Notes: generated by a model from the letters alone, not told the origin. 29,427 nt of DNA from JANQRV01 sp964533785 (GCA_964533785.1 CAZHNG010000029.1:1-29427); one strand, 5' to 3'. Positions 16,344-25,347 are shown, numbered from the stretch's first letter. Numbers and translations: made by a program.

Positions 16344-16499
16344 GTGTTCAGTTTGATTGACTTTACGCGCCAACATCTATTTGTTAAAAGAATGCTGGTG
16401 GTGTGTTGAAACTGAAAGGTAGGGGGCACTTTGAAAGTGCCTCCTACCTTCTAGGCTATGCTAAAAATGCCTTTGCTGGTATTTAATCAGACTGAACAC
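16344..16499. repeat. Nested inverted repeat, possible small palindromic element
   Basis: GTGTTCAGTTTGATT (16344-16358) and AATCAGACTGAACAC (16485-16499) are inverted repeats with one mismatch in 15. They enclose 126 bp that holds the hairpin at 16416-16450. The 156-bp unit has the size and shape of a non-autonomous element, but no matching flanking duplication was found. Confidence 0.4.
16416..16450 (+). terminator. Hairpin downstream of the S15 hydrolase gene
   Basis: AAGGTAGGGGGCACTTT (16416-16432) pairs with AAAGTGCCTCCTACCTT (16434-16450); one G-T wobble and a minimal loop. It is 98 bp past the stop codon and lacks a clear T tract after the stem. It is nested inside the 156-bp inverted repeat, so it may be part of that element and not a dedicated terminator. 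Confidence 0.45.
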
Positions 16500-16517
16500 C
16501 TAATTATTCGCCTAAAT

Positions 16518-16548
16518 AACCTCCGAAGTTTCGAAAACTTCGGAGGTT
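16518..16548 (-). terminator. Hairpin downstream of the FAS1 lipoprotein gene
   Basis: AACCTCCGAAGTTT (16518-16531) and AAACTTCGGAGGTT (16535-16548) form a perfect 14-bp stem with a 3-nt minimal loop. It lies 37 bp past the FAS1 gene stop on the minus strand, in the convergent region, and can work in both directions. The trailing sequence on the minus strand (ATTTAGG) is only weakly U-rich. Confidence 0.6.
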
Positions 16549-16584
16549 TATGTTTCACTTGTATATATCATCACTTAGTTAATC

Positions 16585-17505
16585 TTACTTCTGGATAGAA
16601 GGTGGTAAGATCACTTTGTCAATAACATGTACCACTCCGTTAGTTGCCTTAACATCAGGCATAGCGACATTAGCGTTATTGATCTTCGCGCCATCGCTTA
16701 GATCTACTGTAATTTCTTCACCTTGTACTGTAGCTGCAGTTTGACCGTCTTGCAGATCGGTAGACATAATCTCGCCAGCCACTACGTGGTACTTCAATAT
16801 CGCAGCAAGTTGGTCCTTATTTTCAGGCTTCAACAAACTTTCCAAAGTACCTTCTGGCAAAGCAGCAAATGCTTCATTTGTTGGTGCAAAAACAGTAAAA
16901 GGACCATCACCGCTCAGCACGCCGACCAATTCAGCAGCTTTCACTGCAGCAACCAAAGTAGACAATGATTCTGTACCTACGGCTAACTGAACAATATTTT
17001 TAGTAGGCTCTTCTTCCTCCATCATAGAAGGTGGTAGTATAACCTGATCGATGATGTGTACCGTACCGTTAGCTGTCTTTACATCCGCAGCTACAACATT
17101 CGCACCGCTTATTTTCACTCCGTTTGACAAATCTACTGTAATGTCCTCTCCTTGTACGGTAGCAGCCGTCTGACCATCTTTTAAATCCGTAGACATAATG
17201 TTACCCGCAACTACATGGTAAGTAAGAATGGCCTGTAATTGTGTTTTGTTCTCAGGTTTTAATAAATTCTCCAGTGCTCCTTCGGGCAACGCGGCGAAAG
17301 CTTCGTTGGTAGGTGCAAAAACAGTAAATGGCCCTTCACCGCTAAGCGTTTCTACCAAATCGCCAGCTTTAACAGCTGCTACAAGTGTAGAAAGTGACTC
17401 AGTCGCCATTGCTGTCTCAACAATATTTTTTTGTTGTGCGCAAGACGTCAAATATCCTCCCAAAGCTAGTACAACCAATAAGGCGTTAATCAAATTACTT
17501 CTCAT
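16585..17505 (-). CDS. Lipoprotein with two tandem fasciclin (FAS1) domains
   Basis: The 306-residue protein starts MRSNLINALLVVLALGGYLT and has a lipobox with Cys22 (YLTSC), so it is a predicted lipoprotein. Two FAS1 domains follow, about residues 28-160 and 171-303. The link is a short acidic MMEEEEPTK segment. Each has the FAS1 signatures GPFTVFAPTNEAFAALPEG and YHVVAG, and ends with (V/I)HIID-type strands and ILPPS. The two domains are offset by 143 residues and are very alike in protein sequence, while synonymous sites differ widely. FAS1 domains mediate adhesion and surface interactions; single and double FAS1 lipoproteins are common in Bacteroidota. The gene lies downstream of mnmG on the same strand but is separated by a 469-bp gap, so it is probably transcribed alone. 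Confidence 0.93.
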   Translation of the reverse strand: MRSNLINALLVVLALGGYLTSCAQQKNIVETAMATESLSTLVAAVKAGDLVETLSGEGPFTVFAPTNEAFAALPEGALENLLKPENKTQLQAILTYHVVAGNIMSTDLKDGQTAATVQGEDITVDLSNGVKISGANVVAADVKTANGTVHIIDQVILPPSMMEEEEPTKNIVQLAVGTESLSTLVAAVKAAELVGVLSGDGPFTVFAPTNEAFAALPEGTLESLLKPENKDQLAAILKYHVVAGEIMSTDLQDGQTAATVQGEEITVDLSDGAKINNANVAMPDVKATNGVVHVIDKVILPPSIQK

Positions 17506-17974
17506 GATAACAATTTTATGTTTAAATAATATAAATACATATATATTTTACCCACTGTAGTAAACCAGCAAGTAAGCATGCAATAATTCTAATGTTTTAT
17601 TGAAATGGTGTGTCGAGTAAAGCTGTGTTTGTTAATATATGGTATAAACAACGGCCCTTGCACTATGTTCCGAAAAAGATTAATTAATTATTGTTAAATA
17701 GCGTTAAAAAAAGAGGGTAATCGCTGACGTAACATTTCGGAATATTTGTTCACAAAAAGCTTGGTTTATATGTAACAGAATTGTAATAATATGGAGTAAA
17801 AAGAATTTGACTTCACGATTGAACACCGATTTTTATCGTAATCACACAATGAAATCCAAGCCTGAGAGATGTGACACAGAAATAGTTCTATCCCCTACAA
17901 AATGTATATTTACGCACTAATCTTGCTATGAGGAGATAGCTTTGACAAAGTACAAAGTAGTTTCCATTAACTAC
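17506..17974. other. 469-bp AT-rich intergenic region between mnmG and the FAS1 gene
   Basis: No gene was found here. The region is AT-rich and should hold the FAS1 promoter. The only repeat noted is a short inverted pair, TTCCGAAA/TTTCGGAA, about 70 bp apart. No convincing TAnnTTTG promoter, tRNA or riboswitch core is seen. No terminator hairpin was found immediately after mnmG. Confidence 0.5.
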
Positions 17975-19840
17975 TCATCTTCCCATATGCACTAAAAGAA
18001 TGGAAATATCAGCCGGGGATACCCCGCTGATACGGCTGGCCTGACCAATAGTATGCGGCTTGATGCGCATCAATTTTTCTCTGGCTTCAGCGGATAGAGA
18101 TTTGAGCTGCTGGTAATCCATATTTTCGTGGAGTTTTACCGATTCTAAGCGATTCATTTTGGCTACCAACTCCTTCTCCTTTTTGATATAGCCCTCATAG
18201 CGCATATTGGTATAGGCGAGGTGGATCACTTCATCATCGTATTGACTGAGGAAGCCATCCAGTTCCGGCAGTGTTTCGCGGAGGTGTGTCAAACTAAGCT
18301 GAGGGCGTAGGAGGATCTGCAACATTTTAACCTTTTGCTTTATAGGAGAAGTCCCCTGTGCGGACAAAAGGCCGTTCAATTGATCCGGGCCGACGCTTGT
18401 TTCGGCAAAAAACCGTTCAATAGCTTGAGCTGATAATGTTTTTTCTTCTACGCGTTTCATACGCTCCTCCATGCCTTTCATTCCCAGGGCCTGTACCATC
18501 GGGCTAAGCCGGAGGTCCGCATTATCTTGTCGTAGCAAAGTACGGTATTCTGCACGCGAAGTAAACATCCGGTAAGGCTCTTTAGTCCCTTTATTGACCA
18601 AGTCGTCAATGAGGACACCAATATAGGCATCTGACCGCTTCAAGATGAACGGTTCTCTGTCGTGGATACGCAGATGGGCATTAATCCCCGCGATCAGTCC
18701 CTGGCAGGCAGCTTCTTCGTATCCCGTAGTACCGTTGATCTGGCCGGCAAAAAACAATTGTTTGACCAACCGGGTTTCCAGCGTCAACTTCAATTGAGTA
18801 GGAGGGAAGAAGTCATATTCAATAGCGTAACCCGGACGAAACATTTTCATGTTTTCGAAGCCTTTTACTTTACGCAAGGCTTTATACTGCACATCTTCCG
18901 GTAAAGACGATGAGAATCCGTTGACGTAGATCTCACAGGTGTTCCAACCTTCGGGTTCGACGAACAACTGATGGCGGTCGCGATCGGCAAACCGGTCAAT
19001 TTTATCCTCAATAGAAGGACAATAACGAGGGCCCAGGCCGCGAATTCGGCCATTGAACATTGGCGAACGGTCAAATCCCGTCCTCAACAGGTCGTGTACT
19101 TCCGTATTCGTATAAGCGATGTGACAGGACAACTGCTTTTCCAATTTGGGCGTATCGGTATAAGAGAACTTTCCGGGGTCTTCATCTCCCGCTTGTACGT
19201 CCATCAAATCCCAGTTGAGGGATCTTCCGTCAATCCTGGGCGGCGTACCGGTCTTCATGCGGCCGGACTCAAACCCGAGTTCCAACAGCTGTTCCGTGAT
19301 CCCCGTAGCAGCGCGCTCACCGGCACGTCCGCCACCAAACTGTTTTTCACCAATGTGGATGATACCGTTCAGGAAAGTACCGTTCGTCAACACCACCGAC
19401 TTGCTCTCTATTTCGAGGCCGATTCCCGTCCGTACGCCTTTAACGACACCGTCTTTCACAACAATTCCCTTGACCATTTCTTGCCAAAAGTCGATATTGG
19501 GATGCGCTTCCAACATTTCCCGCCATTTGGTCGCAAAAAGCATACGGTCGCTTTGTGCGCGGGGACTCCACATCGCCGGTCCCTTAGAACGGTTTAGCAT
19601 ACGGAATTGAACCATTGTATGGTCAGTAACAATTCCTGAGTATCCCCCTAATGCATCTATTTCGCGAACGATCTGTCCTTTTGCAACTCCTCCCATAGCG
19701 GGATTGCACGACATCTGAGCGATCGTCTGCATATTCATCGTAGCCAGCAATACCTTCGACCCGAGGTTTGCCGCTGCAACGGCAGCCTCACATCCGGCAT
19801 GACCGGCACCTACCACTATGACATCGTATTTTGGAAACAT
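17975..19840 (-). CDS. mnmG: tRNA uridine-5-carboxymethylaminomethyl synthesis enzyme MnmG (GidA)
   Basis: The 621-residue protein starts MFPKYDVIVVGAGHAGCEAA with the FAD-binding GAGHAG motif at 11-16. It also has the family signatures CNPAMGGVAKGQIVREIDAL, GRMKTGTPPRIDGRS, GPRYCPSIEDK and FFAGQINGTTGYEEAACQG. The C-terminal helical domain ends LMRIKPHTIGQASRISGVSP. The length matches E. coli MnmG (629). With MnmE it installs the carboxymethylaminomethyl group on U34 of several tRNAs, using FAD, NADH and folate. It is on the same strand as the suf genes and 223 bp past sufS. A MITE-like element ends only 28 bp upstream of its ATG, so that element may affect or supply its promoter. Confidence 0.98.
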   Translation of the reverse strand: MFPKYDVIVVGAGHAGCEAAVAAANLGSKVLLATMNMQTIAQMSCNPAMGGVAKGQIVREIDALGGYSGIVTDHTMVQFRMLNRSKGPAMWSPRAQSDRMLFATKWREMLEAHPNIDFWQEMVKGIVVKDGVVKGVRTGIGLEIESKSVVLTNGTFLNGIIHIGEKQFGGGRAGERAATGITEQLLELGFESGRMKTGTPPRIDGRSLNWDLMDVQAGDEDPGKFSYTDTPKLEKQLSCHIAYTNTEVHDLLRTGFDRSPMFNGRIRGLGPRYCPSIEDKIDRFADRDRHQLFVEPEGWNTCEIYVNGFSSSLPEDVQYKALRKVKGFENMKMFRPGYAIEYDFFPPTQLKLTLETRLVKQLFFAGQINGTTGYEEAACQGLIAGINAHLRIHDREPFILKRSDAYIGVLIDDLVNKGTKEPYRMFTSRAEYRTLLRQDNADLRLSPMVQALGMKGMEERMKRVEEKTLSAQAIERFFAETSVGPDQLNGLLSAQGTSPIKQKVKMLQILLRPQLSLTHLRETLPELDGFLSQYDDEVIHLAYTNMRYEGYIKKEKELVAKMNRLESVKLHENMDYQQLKSLSAEAREKLMRIKPHTIGQASRISGVSPADISILLVHMGR

Positions 19841-19868
19841 CTTTTATTTTTTGGAGGTTAGAGACTAT

Positions 19869-20018
19869 CTAGACTTTTGACGCTAGACTCTAGAAGTTAG
19901 ACTAAAAATTCTAACTAATTGACAATCAACGGAAATTTTATTTATTCTGAAAAATTGATATCCATTGAATATCAGCGGTTTGTTGTCTAAAATCTAGCGT
20001 CTAGCGTCCAAAGTCCAA
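19869..20018 (+). mobile_element. MITE-like element, copy A (150 bp), between sufS and mnmG
   Basis: This copy is flanked by the 7-bp direct repeats AGACTAT at 19862-19868 and 20019-20025, read as a target-site duplication. The ends are imperfect inverted repeats: the left end CTAGACTTTTGACGCTAGAC and the reverse complement of the right end TTGGACTTTGGACGCTAGAC are part of a 34-nt comparison with 28 matches. The interior is AT-rich and has no open reading frame. Copy B at 25488-25644 is the reverse complement, identical for about 130 bp except for one substitution. Non-autonomous transposition by a transposase encoded elsewhere is inferred. Confidence 0.8.
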
Positions 20019-20063
20019 AGACTATATCAATAACCAACAATATTTTCTTATCTGAACCTCATT

Positions 20064-21314
20064 CTACTTCAACATCCGGACGGCCCTTTTAACGCCTTCC
20101 ACTAATTTATCTATATCTTCAAAGCTATTATAGAACGCAAAAGAAGCTCTGACCGTTCCCGGAATACCGTATCTATCCATCAAAGGCTGAGTACAGTGAT
20201 GGCCGGTGCGCACGGCAATGCCCAACTGATCGAGAATAGTACCGACATCGTAAGGATGAACCCCTTCGATCAGGAAAGAAATAACACTGGCTTTATGTTC
20301 TGCCGTTCCGATGATCCTGATCCCTTCAATAGCCTGCAGTTGTTCCGTAGCGTATTCTAACAAGGCATGCTCGTGTTCGGCGATCGCATCGTACCCTACT
20401 TCCAGGATGTATTCGACTGCTGCTCCTAAACCGATAACTCCGGAAATATCAGGTGTACCGGCTTCAAATTTGTGCGGCAATTCACCGTAGGTTGTTTTCT
20501 CGAAAGTAACCGTTTCGATCATTTCTCCACCACCTTGATAGGGCGGCATTTTTTCGAGCCACTCCTCCTTACCGTATAAAACACCGATGCCCGTCGGGCC
20601 AAACATTTTATGCCCCGAGAAGGTATAAAAGTCTACATCCAATGCCTGAACATCCACTTGAGCATGAGGAACAGCCTGTGCCCCGTCAATTAATACCGGG
20701 ACGTTGCGTGCATGTGCTTTGGCAATAATCTCTTCCACAGGGTTTATGGTGCCCAACGCATTAGATATGTGCACGACGGCCACTAATTTGGTGCGGTCTG
20801 TCAACAGCTTCTCGTATTCTTCCAGCAGGAGTTCTCCTTCATCATTCACCGGTATCACTTTTAACTTAGCACCCGTTCTTTCACAAGCCAATTGCCAGGG
20901 AACAATATTGGAGTGGTGCTCCATGGCCGAAATGATGATCTCGTCACCGGGCTTCAAAAACTTTTGGGAGAACGAAAAAGCTACCAGGTTTATCCCCTCC
21001 GTTGCGCCCCGAACGAAAATGACTTCCTTTGTGGAACGGGCATTGATGAACTTCCTTACCAATTCGCGGGCGTGCTCGAAAGCATCCGTAGCTTTCTGGC
21101 TTAATTCGTATACCCCACGGTGTACATTGGCGTGTGATTCATTGTAATAATGATCTATCGCCTCAATTACCTGATGAGGTTTTTGACTCGAAGCAGCACT
21201 ATCCAGAAAAACAATGGGTTTACCACGCATTTGTTGTTGGAGTAGTGGAAAATCACTGCGTATTTCATCTATATCAAAAACCTTCTTTTTTTTCATCTCT
21301 GTTATGCTCTGCAT
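20064..21314 (-). CDS. sufS: Cysteine desulfurase SufS
   Basis: The 416-residue protein is a PLP-dependent class V aminotransferase of the SufS (group II) type. The PLP lysine is K236 in TFSGHKMFGPTG, and the persulfide-forming cysteine is C374 in RTGHHCTQPLM. N-terminal features GKPIVFLDSAASSQKP and HRGVYELSQKATDAFE, and MEHHSNIVPW, are typical. It converts cysteine to alanine and passes sulfur to the SufBCD scaffold, usually through SufE or SufU. Translation may start at 21314 (MQSITEM) or at 21296 (MKKKKVFD). It is the last suf gene here, 331 bp after sufD. No sufE follows; the MITE-like element and mnmG do. Confidence 0.97.
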   Translation of the reverse strand: MQSITEMKKKKVFDIDEIRSDFPLLQQQMRGKPIVFLDSAASSQKPHQVIEAIDHYYNESHANVHRGVYELSQKATDAFEHARELVRKFINARSTKEVIFVRGATEGINLVAFSFSQKFLKPGDEIIISAMEHHSNIVPWQLACERTGAKLKVIPVNDEGELLLEEYEKLLTDRTKLVAVVHISNALGTINPVEEIIAKAHARNVPVLIDGAQAVPHAQVDVQALDVDFYTFSGHKMFGPTGIGVLYGKEEWLEKMPPYQGGGEMIETVTFEKTTYGELPHKFEAGTPDISGVIGLGAAVEYILEVGYDAIAEHEHALLEYATEQLQAIEGIRIIGTAEHKASVISFLIEGVHPYDVGTILDQLGIAVRTGHHCTQPLMDRYGIPGTVRASFAFYNSFEDIDKLVEGVKRAVRMLK

Positions 21315-21645
21315 TGTCTTAAATTAACTTTGATTGAAGATAAGGATTCTGGAGCAAAAAATTATTGCTCGCCGATATTAACCACACCAACAGCCTTTTA
21401 CATATGAAATCCTGTACGAAAGAAAACAAAAAATACTACGATTCAGTAGGTCAGAAATAATATAATCAATAAATTAGACGCCAGACCTCAGACTGTATGA
21501 GTGGGGGTAAAGAGATCTTAATACTTGCGATCAGCACATTTATCCGTAAACGTCAGGACGAAAAATGTCCTGATTTTAAACATCAGGGAGTGTGTTCAAG
21601 CGTAATTCACCATTGTCCGTCTACTTACTTATTGCCTGATTTCTA
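21315..21645. other. 331-bp gap between sufD and sufS
   Basis: No gene was found. The gap holds a heptamer-repeat relic (21473-21494) and a small hairpin, TCAGGAC (21553-21559) with GTCCTGA (21567-21573), followed on the plus strand by TTTTAAA. A gap this long inside a suf operon is unusual; sufS may have its own promoter. The hairpin could also be a weak terminator after sufD, but it lacks a U tract on the minus strand. Confidence 0.45.
21473..21494. repeat. Heptamer repeat relic between sufD and sufS
   Basis: TTAGACG, CCAGACC and TCAGACT lie in tandem at 21474-21494. They match the GCTAGAC heptamers of the MITE-like elements loosely (the NAGAC core is kept with a 7-nt period). No flanking duplication is seen. 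Inferred to be a decayed relic of the same repeat family. Confidence 0.35.
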
Positions 21646-22977
21646 CTACTTTCTCAGCTTGGCCGTCACCCATTCATCTACCTTATCTCTTACTTGTTCC
21701 AGGGGCATTTTTTCAATTACTTCAGTGATAAAAGCGTGCTGAAGCATAGCTCTTGCCTTGGCATCATCCAAGCCTCTGGCCTTCAGATAGTAAACGGCTG
21801 TTTCATCAAGTTGCCCTACCGTAGCGCCGTGGCTGCATCGTACATCATCCGCGTAAATCTCCAGTTGCGGTTTAGTATCCATTACCGCACGATCAGAAAG
21901 CACTAACGTACTGTTTTGCTGATAAGCATTGGTTTTTTGTGCATCTTGACGAACCATTACTTTTCCATTGAAAACGCCCCTTGCACGATCTTTGATGATA
22001 CCTTTGTATAACTCATTGCTGTTACAGTGGGGATGAGCATGATCAATAAAGGTCTGGTTGTCGATATGTTGAGATTCTCCCGGAAGATAAAGACCATAGA
22101 AATTAGTCATCGTACCCGTATCTTTGAGCATGGAACTCAAATTATTACGGACTATTTTTCCTCCCAGATCAACGGTGTAATTGGAGTAAGTGCTATCACG
22201 AGCCTGTCTAACGACGGTATCGTTTATCCGGAAAGCTGCCTGACTATCCAGTTGTATCTTGTAATGGTGCAGATGACTATTGGCGCCAACACCGAAATTA
22301 TTCATGCTGTTGATGAAATAAGGCTTCTCACTTAAAGCGTGGAAACTCTCTATGACCGTACATTCACTATTATCTTCGACGTGAATGACCACTCGGGGAG
22401 AGATGAGAATCTCAGCTTCCGTATCTGTTAAATAAAGCAGGTGAATGGGCGGTAATTCATTTGCTCCCTTCTTGACGTGAATGAAAATACCGTGGGTAGC
22501 AAAGGCTTCATTCAAAGCGGCGAAGGTACCCATAGGTTCACTTGCCGGTTGCTCCAACTGCTTTTGAACGATCGTTGCGTAGGTTTCTTCCTGAATGGCT
22601 TGGTCTAGAGGCAATAAAACGATCTTACCATCATTTGAAGGAAGATTGGAAAGGTCTTCCTGAAAGATCCCGTTAGTAAACACGAGAATATTGGTATCCA
22701 GGTTTCCAAATTTATAATTATCCAGTTGGGCAGTAGTAACTTCGAAAGGAATGCCGATCTGGTACTTTGGTTCAACAATTCTGGCAACACTGGTGTATTT
22801 CCAGTCTTCATCCTTTCGCGTAGGCAAAGAAAGATCTTTAAACCGCTTGATCGCCGTCTTTCGATAATTATGTGCCTTTAATTTACTTTTGCCGTTCAGG
22901 TTTTGCTCGAAAATCTCGAACAGTTCGGTAAATTGATTTTTTATTGCTGTAATTTGCTCGTTTGCCGATGTTGACAT
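21646..22977 (-). CDS. sufD: Fe-S cluster assembly protein SufD
   Basis: The 443-residue protein matches SufD: an N-terminal helical part with RKDEDWKYTSV, then the right-handed beta-helix core with typical motifs. These include SHLHHYKIQLDSQAAFRINDT, QHIDNQTFIDHAHPHCNSNE, LYKGIIKDRARGVFNGKVMV and the C-terminal TKPQLEIYADDVRCSHGATV. SufD pairs with SufB and SufC in the SufBC2D scaffold that builds Fe-S clusters; the late CSHGATVG segment is part of the SufB/D interface. The start ATG at 22977 lies 28 bp after the sufC stop, so the two genes are co-transcribed. Confidence 0.97.
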   Translation of the reverse strand: MSTSANEQITAIKNQFTELFEIFEQNLNGKSKLKAHNYRKTAIKRFKDLSLPTRKDEDWKYTSVARIVEPKYQIGIPFEVTTAQLDNYKFGNLDTNILVFTNGIFQEDLSNLPSNDGKIVLLPLDQAIQEETYATIVQKQLEQPASEPMGTFAALNEAFATHGIFIHVKKGANELPPIHLLYLTDTEAEILISPRVVIHVEDNSECTVIESFHALSEKPYFINSMNNFGVGANSHLHHYKIQLDSQAAFRINDTVVRQARDSTYSNYTVDLGGKIVRNNLSSMLKDTGTMTNFYGLYLPGESQHIDNQTFIDHAHPHCNSNELYKGIIKDRARGVFNGKVMVRQDAQKTNAYQQNSTLVLSDRAVMDTKPQLEIYADDVRCSHGATVGQLDETAVYYLKARGLDDAKARAMLQHAFITEVIEKMPLEQVRDKVDEWVTAKLRK

Positions 22978-23005
22978 TTTACACTTTTTTCTTTGGTGTT
23001 TTCAA

Positions 23006-23770
23006 TTATGCCGCACTGGCATTGTCATATTGTGCTTTAACCCAGTCGTAACCCTCGCGCTCTAACTTCAATGCAAGGTTCTTGTCTCCCGACTCCACGA
23101 TACGGCCATCGTAAATAATGTGGACGAAATCTGGGACGATATATTCCAGTAGTCGCTGATAATGAGTGATCACCAGGAAAGAATGCTCCGGCGAACGTAC
23201 TTGATTTACCGCTTCTGCGACGATGCGTAAAGCATCGATGTCCAGCCCGGAATCTGTTTCATCTAAAATAGCGAGCTTTGGCTCCAGTAGGGCCATTTGC
23301 AGCATTTCACAACGCTTCTTCTCACCACCGGAAAACCCTTCATTAAGAGACCGCTGTAATAGTTTAGGATTCATACTCAGCAGATCAGCTTTCTCTCTTA
23401 AAAGCTTCAGGAGTTGCGCAGCATTCAATTCTTCTTTGCCTTGTGCCTTTCTGACCGCATTAACGCTCTCCTTCAAGAAATTAGCCGTACTCACGCCGGG
23501 TATCTCAACAGGATACTGAAAAGCCAGGAAAAGACCAGCCTGGGCTCTTTCATCTACATCCTCTTCCAGAATATCCTTACCATTGAATTCAATGCTCCCT
23601 TCTAAAACTTCGTATTCTTCCTTACCCGCTAAAACATGAGCTAAAGTACTCTTACCCGAACCATTCGGCCCCATCAGAGCATGAACCTCACCCGATTTCA
23701 CCTCCAGGTTGATTCCGTTCAGGATGATTTTATCGTCAACAGAAACTTTTAGATCTTTAATACTTAGCAT
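23006..23770 (-). CDS. sufC: Fe-S cluster assembly ATPase SufC
   Basis: The 254-residue ABC-type ATPase has Walker A GPNGSGKS (34-41), a Q-loop in LAFQYPVEIPG, the SufC-specific signature FSGGEKKRCEMLQM (146-159), and Walker B with LAILDETDSGLD (167-177). This DETDSGLDIDAL form is diagnostic of SufC as opposed to transport ABC ATPases. SufC drives conformational changes of SufBD. It follows sufB after 131 bp and precedes sufD closely. Confidence 0.98.
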   Translation of the reverse strand: MLSIKDLKVSVDDKIILNGINLEVKSGEVHALMGPNGSGKSTLAHVLAGKEEYEVLEGSIEFNGKDILEEDVDERAQAGLFLAFQYPVEIPGVSTANFLKESVNAVRKAQGKEELNAAQLLKLLREKADLLSMNPKLLQRSLNEGFSGGEKKRCEMLQMALLEPKLAILDETDSGLDIDALRIVAEAVNQVRSPEHSFLVITHYQRLLEYIVPDFVHIIYDGRIVESGDKNLALKLEREGYDWVKAQYDNASAA

Positions 23771-23810
23771 TTCTGAGTTTATTTTTATTTAAGATGCTAG
23801 AATTTAAATC

Positions 23811-23828
23811 TTGGGTTAAAAGACCCAA
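23811..23828 (-). other. Small hairpin between sufB and sufC
   Basis: TTGGGT (23811-23816) and ACCCAA (23823-23828) form a perfect 6-bp stem with a 6-nt loop, in the 131-bp gap between sufB and sufC. A second 6-bp palindrome, CGGATA/TATCCG (23893-23908), overlaps the sufB stop codon. They could be mRNA-processing or stability structures within the operon; the evidence is only the pairing. Confidence 0.3.
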
Positions 23829-23901
23829 CTTAAAAATGAAAATAATGTGTGCGAAATATGCATTCACTGACCGTTTGTTCTTCTTGAGATAGCGGATAAC
23901 A

Positions 23902-25347
23902 CTATCCGACACTACCTTCCAGACTGATGGCCAATAGTTTTTTGGCTTCGGCGGCAAATTCCATCGGTAATTCTCTGAAGACATCTTTACAATAACCACT
24001 TACGATCATATTAATAGCATCTTCTTCACTGAGCCCTCTTTGCATCAAGTAATACATCTGATCTTCGCCGATCTTTGAAGTAGTAGCTTCGTGCTCTACT
24101 TTCGCAGAATTATTTTCCACTTCCAGGTAGGGGAAGGTGTGGGCACCACAACGATCTCCCATCAGTAAAGAATCACATTGGGAAAAATTATGGGCATTTT
24201 CAGCTTTGCGTCCAATCTTAACCAACCCGCGGTAGGAGTTGTTACTCACCCCGGCAGAGATACCTTTAGAAATGATAGTACTCCTGGTGTTTTTACCAAT
24301 ATGCACCATTTTGGTGCCGGTATCAGCCTGCTGGTGGTTGTTCGTTACCGCTACGGAATAAAATTCGCCGACGGAATTGTGGCCTTTTAATACACAGCTT
24401 GGATATTTCCAGGTGATCGAGGAACCTGTTTCTACCTGTGTCCAGGTGATCTTAGAATTATCCCCCTTGCAAAGTCCTCGTTTAGTAACGAAGTTGTATA
24501 CCCCGCCTTTCCCTTCTTTATCACCCGGATACCAATTTTGGACGGTTGAATACTTGATCGTCGCCCCTTCCATTGCTACCAGCTCTACCACCGCCGCATG
24601 CAATTGATTTTCATCTCTCATCGGAGCGGTACATCCTTCCAGGTAGCTGACATAACTGCCTTTTTCAGCAATAATAAGGGTACGCTCGAATTGACCGGTA
24701 TTCGCAGTATTGATGCGGAAGTAGGTTGACAATTCCATCGGGCAGTGCACTCCTTCCGGAACGTAAACAAACGAACCATCGCTGAAAACAGCAGAGTTCA
24801 GTGTTGCAAAGAAGTTATCCGTATAAGGAACTACGGTCCCCAGGTATTTCTTTATCAACTCAGGATGATCATGGACCGCCTCACTAAAGGAACAGAAAAT
24901 AATGCCAAGCTCGGCAAGCTTTTCTTTATAAGTAGTTTTTACCGAAACACTGTCGATCACGGCATCCACGGCAACACCTGCTAATACCTTTTGTTCTTCA
25001 AGGGGAATGCCCAACTTGTTAAAGGTTTCCAATAATTCAGGATCTACCTCATCCAGACTTTTCAACTGCGGCTTCTTCTTGGGCGCAGCATAATAGATGA
25101 TATCCTGGTAATCAATCGGAGGATAATTGACATTCGGCCAGCTGGGTTCTTTCATCTCCTTCCAGTATTGCAGTGACTTTAGTCTCCACTCCAACATGAA
25201 TTCCGGCTCATTCTTCTTTGCCGAGATGGCTCTCACAATATCCTCATTCAACCCTTTCGGTAAGGTCTCTGTCTCAATATTACTCGTAAAACCGTATTTA
25301 TATTCGCCCTGTGTATGTTCTTCCAGCGCACGCATTGAGTCACTCAT
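23902..25347 (-). CDS. sufB: Fe-S cluster assembly protein SufB
   Basis: The start is ATG 25347 (MSDSMRALEEHTQGEYKYGF), giving 481 residues; a frame extending to a TTG at 25374 adds nine unlikely residues. SufB signatures are present throughout: KNEPEFMLEWRLKSLQYW, SVYF-type VPYTDNFFATLNSAVFSDGS, FVYVPEGVHCPMELSTYFRI, YLEGCTAPMRDENQLHAAVV, and the late LEVENNSAKVEHEATTSKIG and RGLSEEDAINMIVSG. SufB is the main scaffold subunit of the SufBC2D complex. It is the first gene of sufBCD(S), with a leader containing a palindrome at 25391-25405. Confidence 0.98.
   Translation of the reverse strand: MSDSMRALEEHTQGEYKYGFTSNIETETLPKGLNEDIVRAISAKKNEPEFMLEWRLKSLQYWKEMKEPSWPNVNYPPIDYQDIIYYAAPKKKPQLKSLDEVDPELLETFNKLGIPLEEQKVLAGVAVDAVIDSVSVKTTYKEKLAELGIIFCSFSEAVHDHPELIKKYLGTVVPYTDNFFATLNSAVFSDGSFVYVPEGVHCPMELSTYFRINTANTGQFERTLIIAEKGSYVSYLEGCTAPMRDENQLHAAVVELVAMEGATIKYSTVQNWYPGDKEGKGGVYNFVTKRGLCKGDNSKITWTQVETGSSITWKYPSCVLKGHNSVGEFYSVAVTNNHQQADTGTKMVHIGKNTRSTIISKGISAGVSNNSYRGLVKIGRKAENAHNFSQCDSLLMGDRCGAHTFPYLEVENNSAKVEHEATTSKIGEDQMYYLMQRGLSEEDAINMIVSGYCKDVFRELPMEFAAEAKKLLAISLEGSVG

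Noticed and set aside
17840..17920. A TPP-riboswitch-like CTGAGA motif (CCTGAGAGATG)
   Set aside because: The other conserved parts of the THI box (ACCTGA-like stretch and flanking stems) are absent, and the motif is on the plus strand, upstream of no plus-strand gene.
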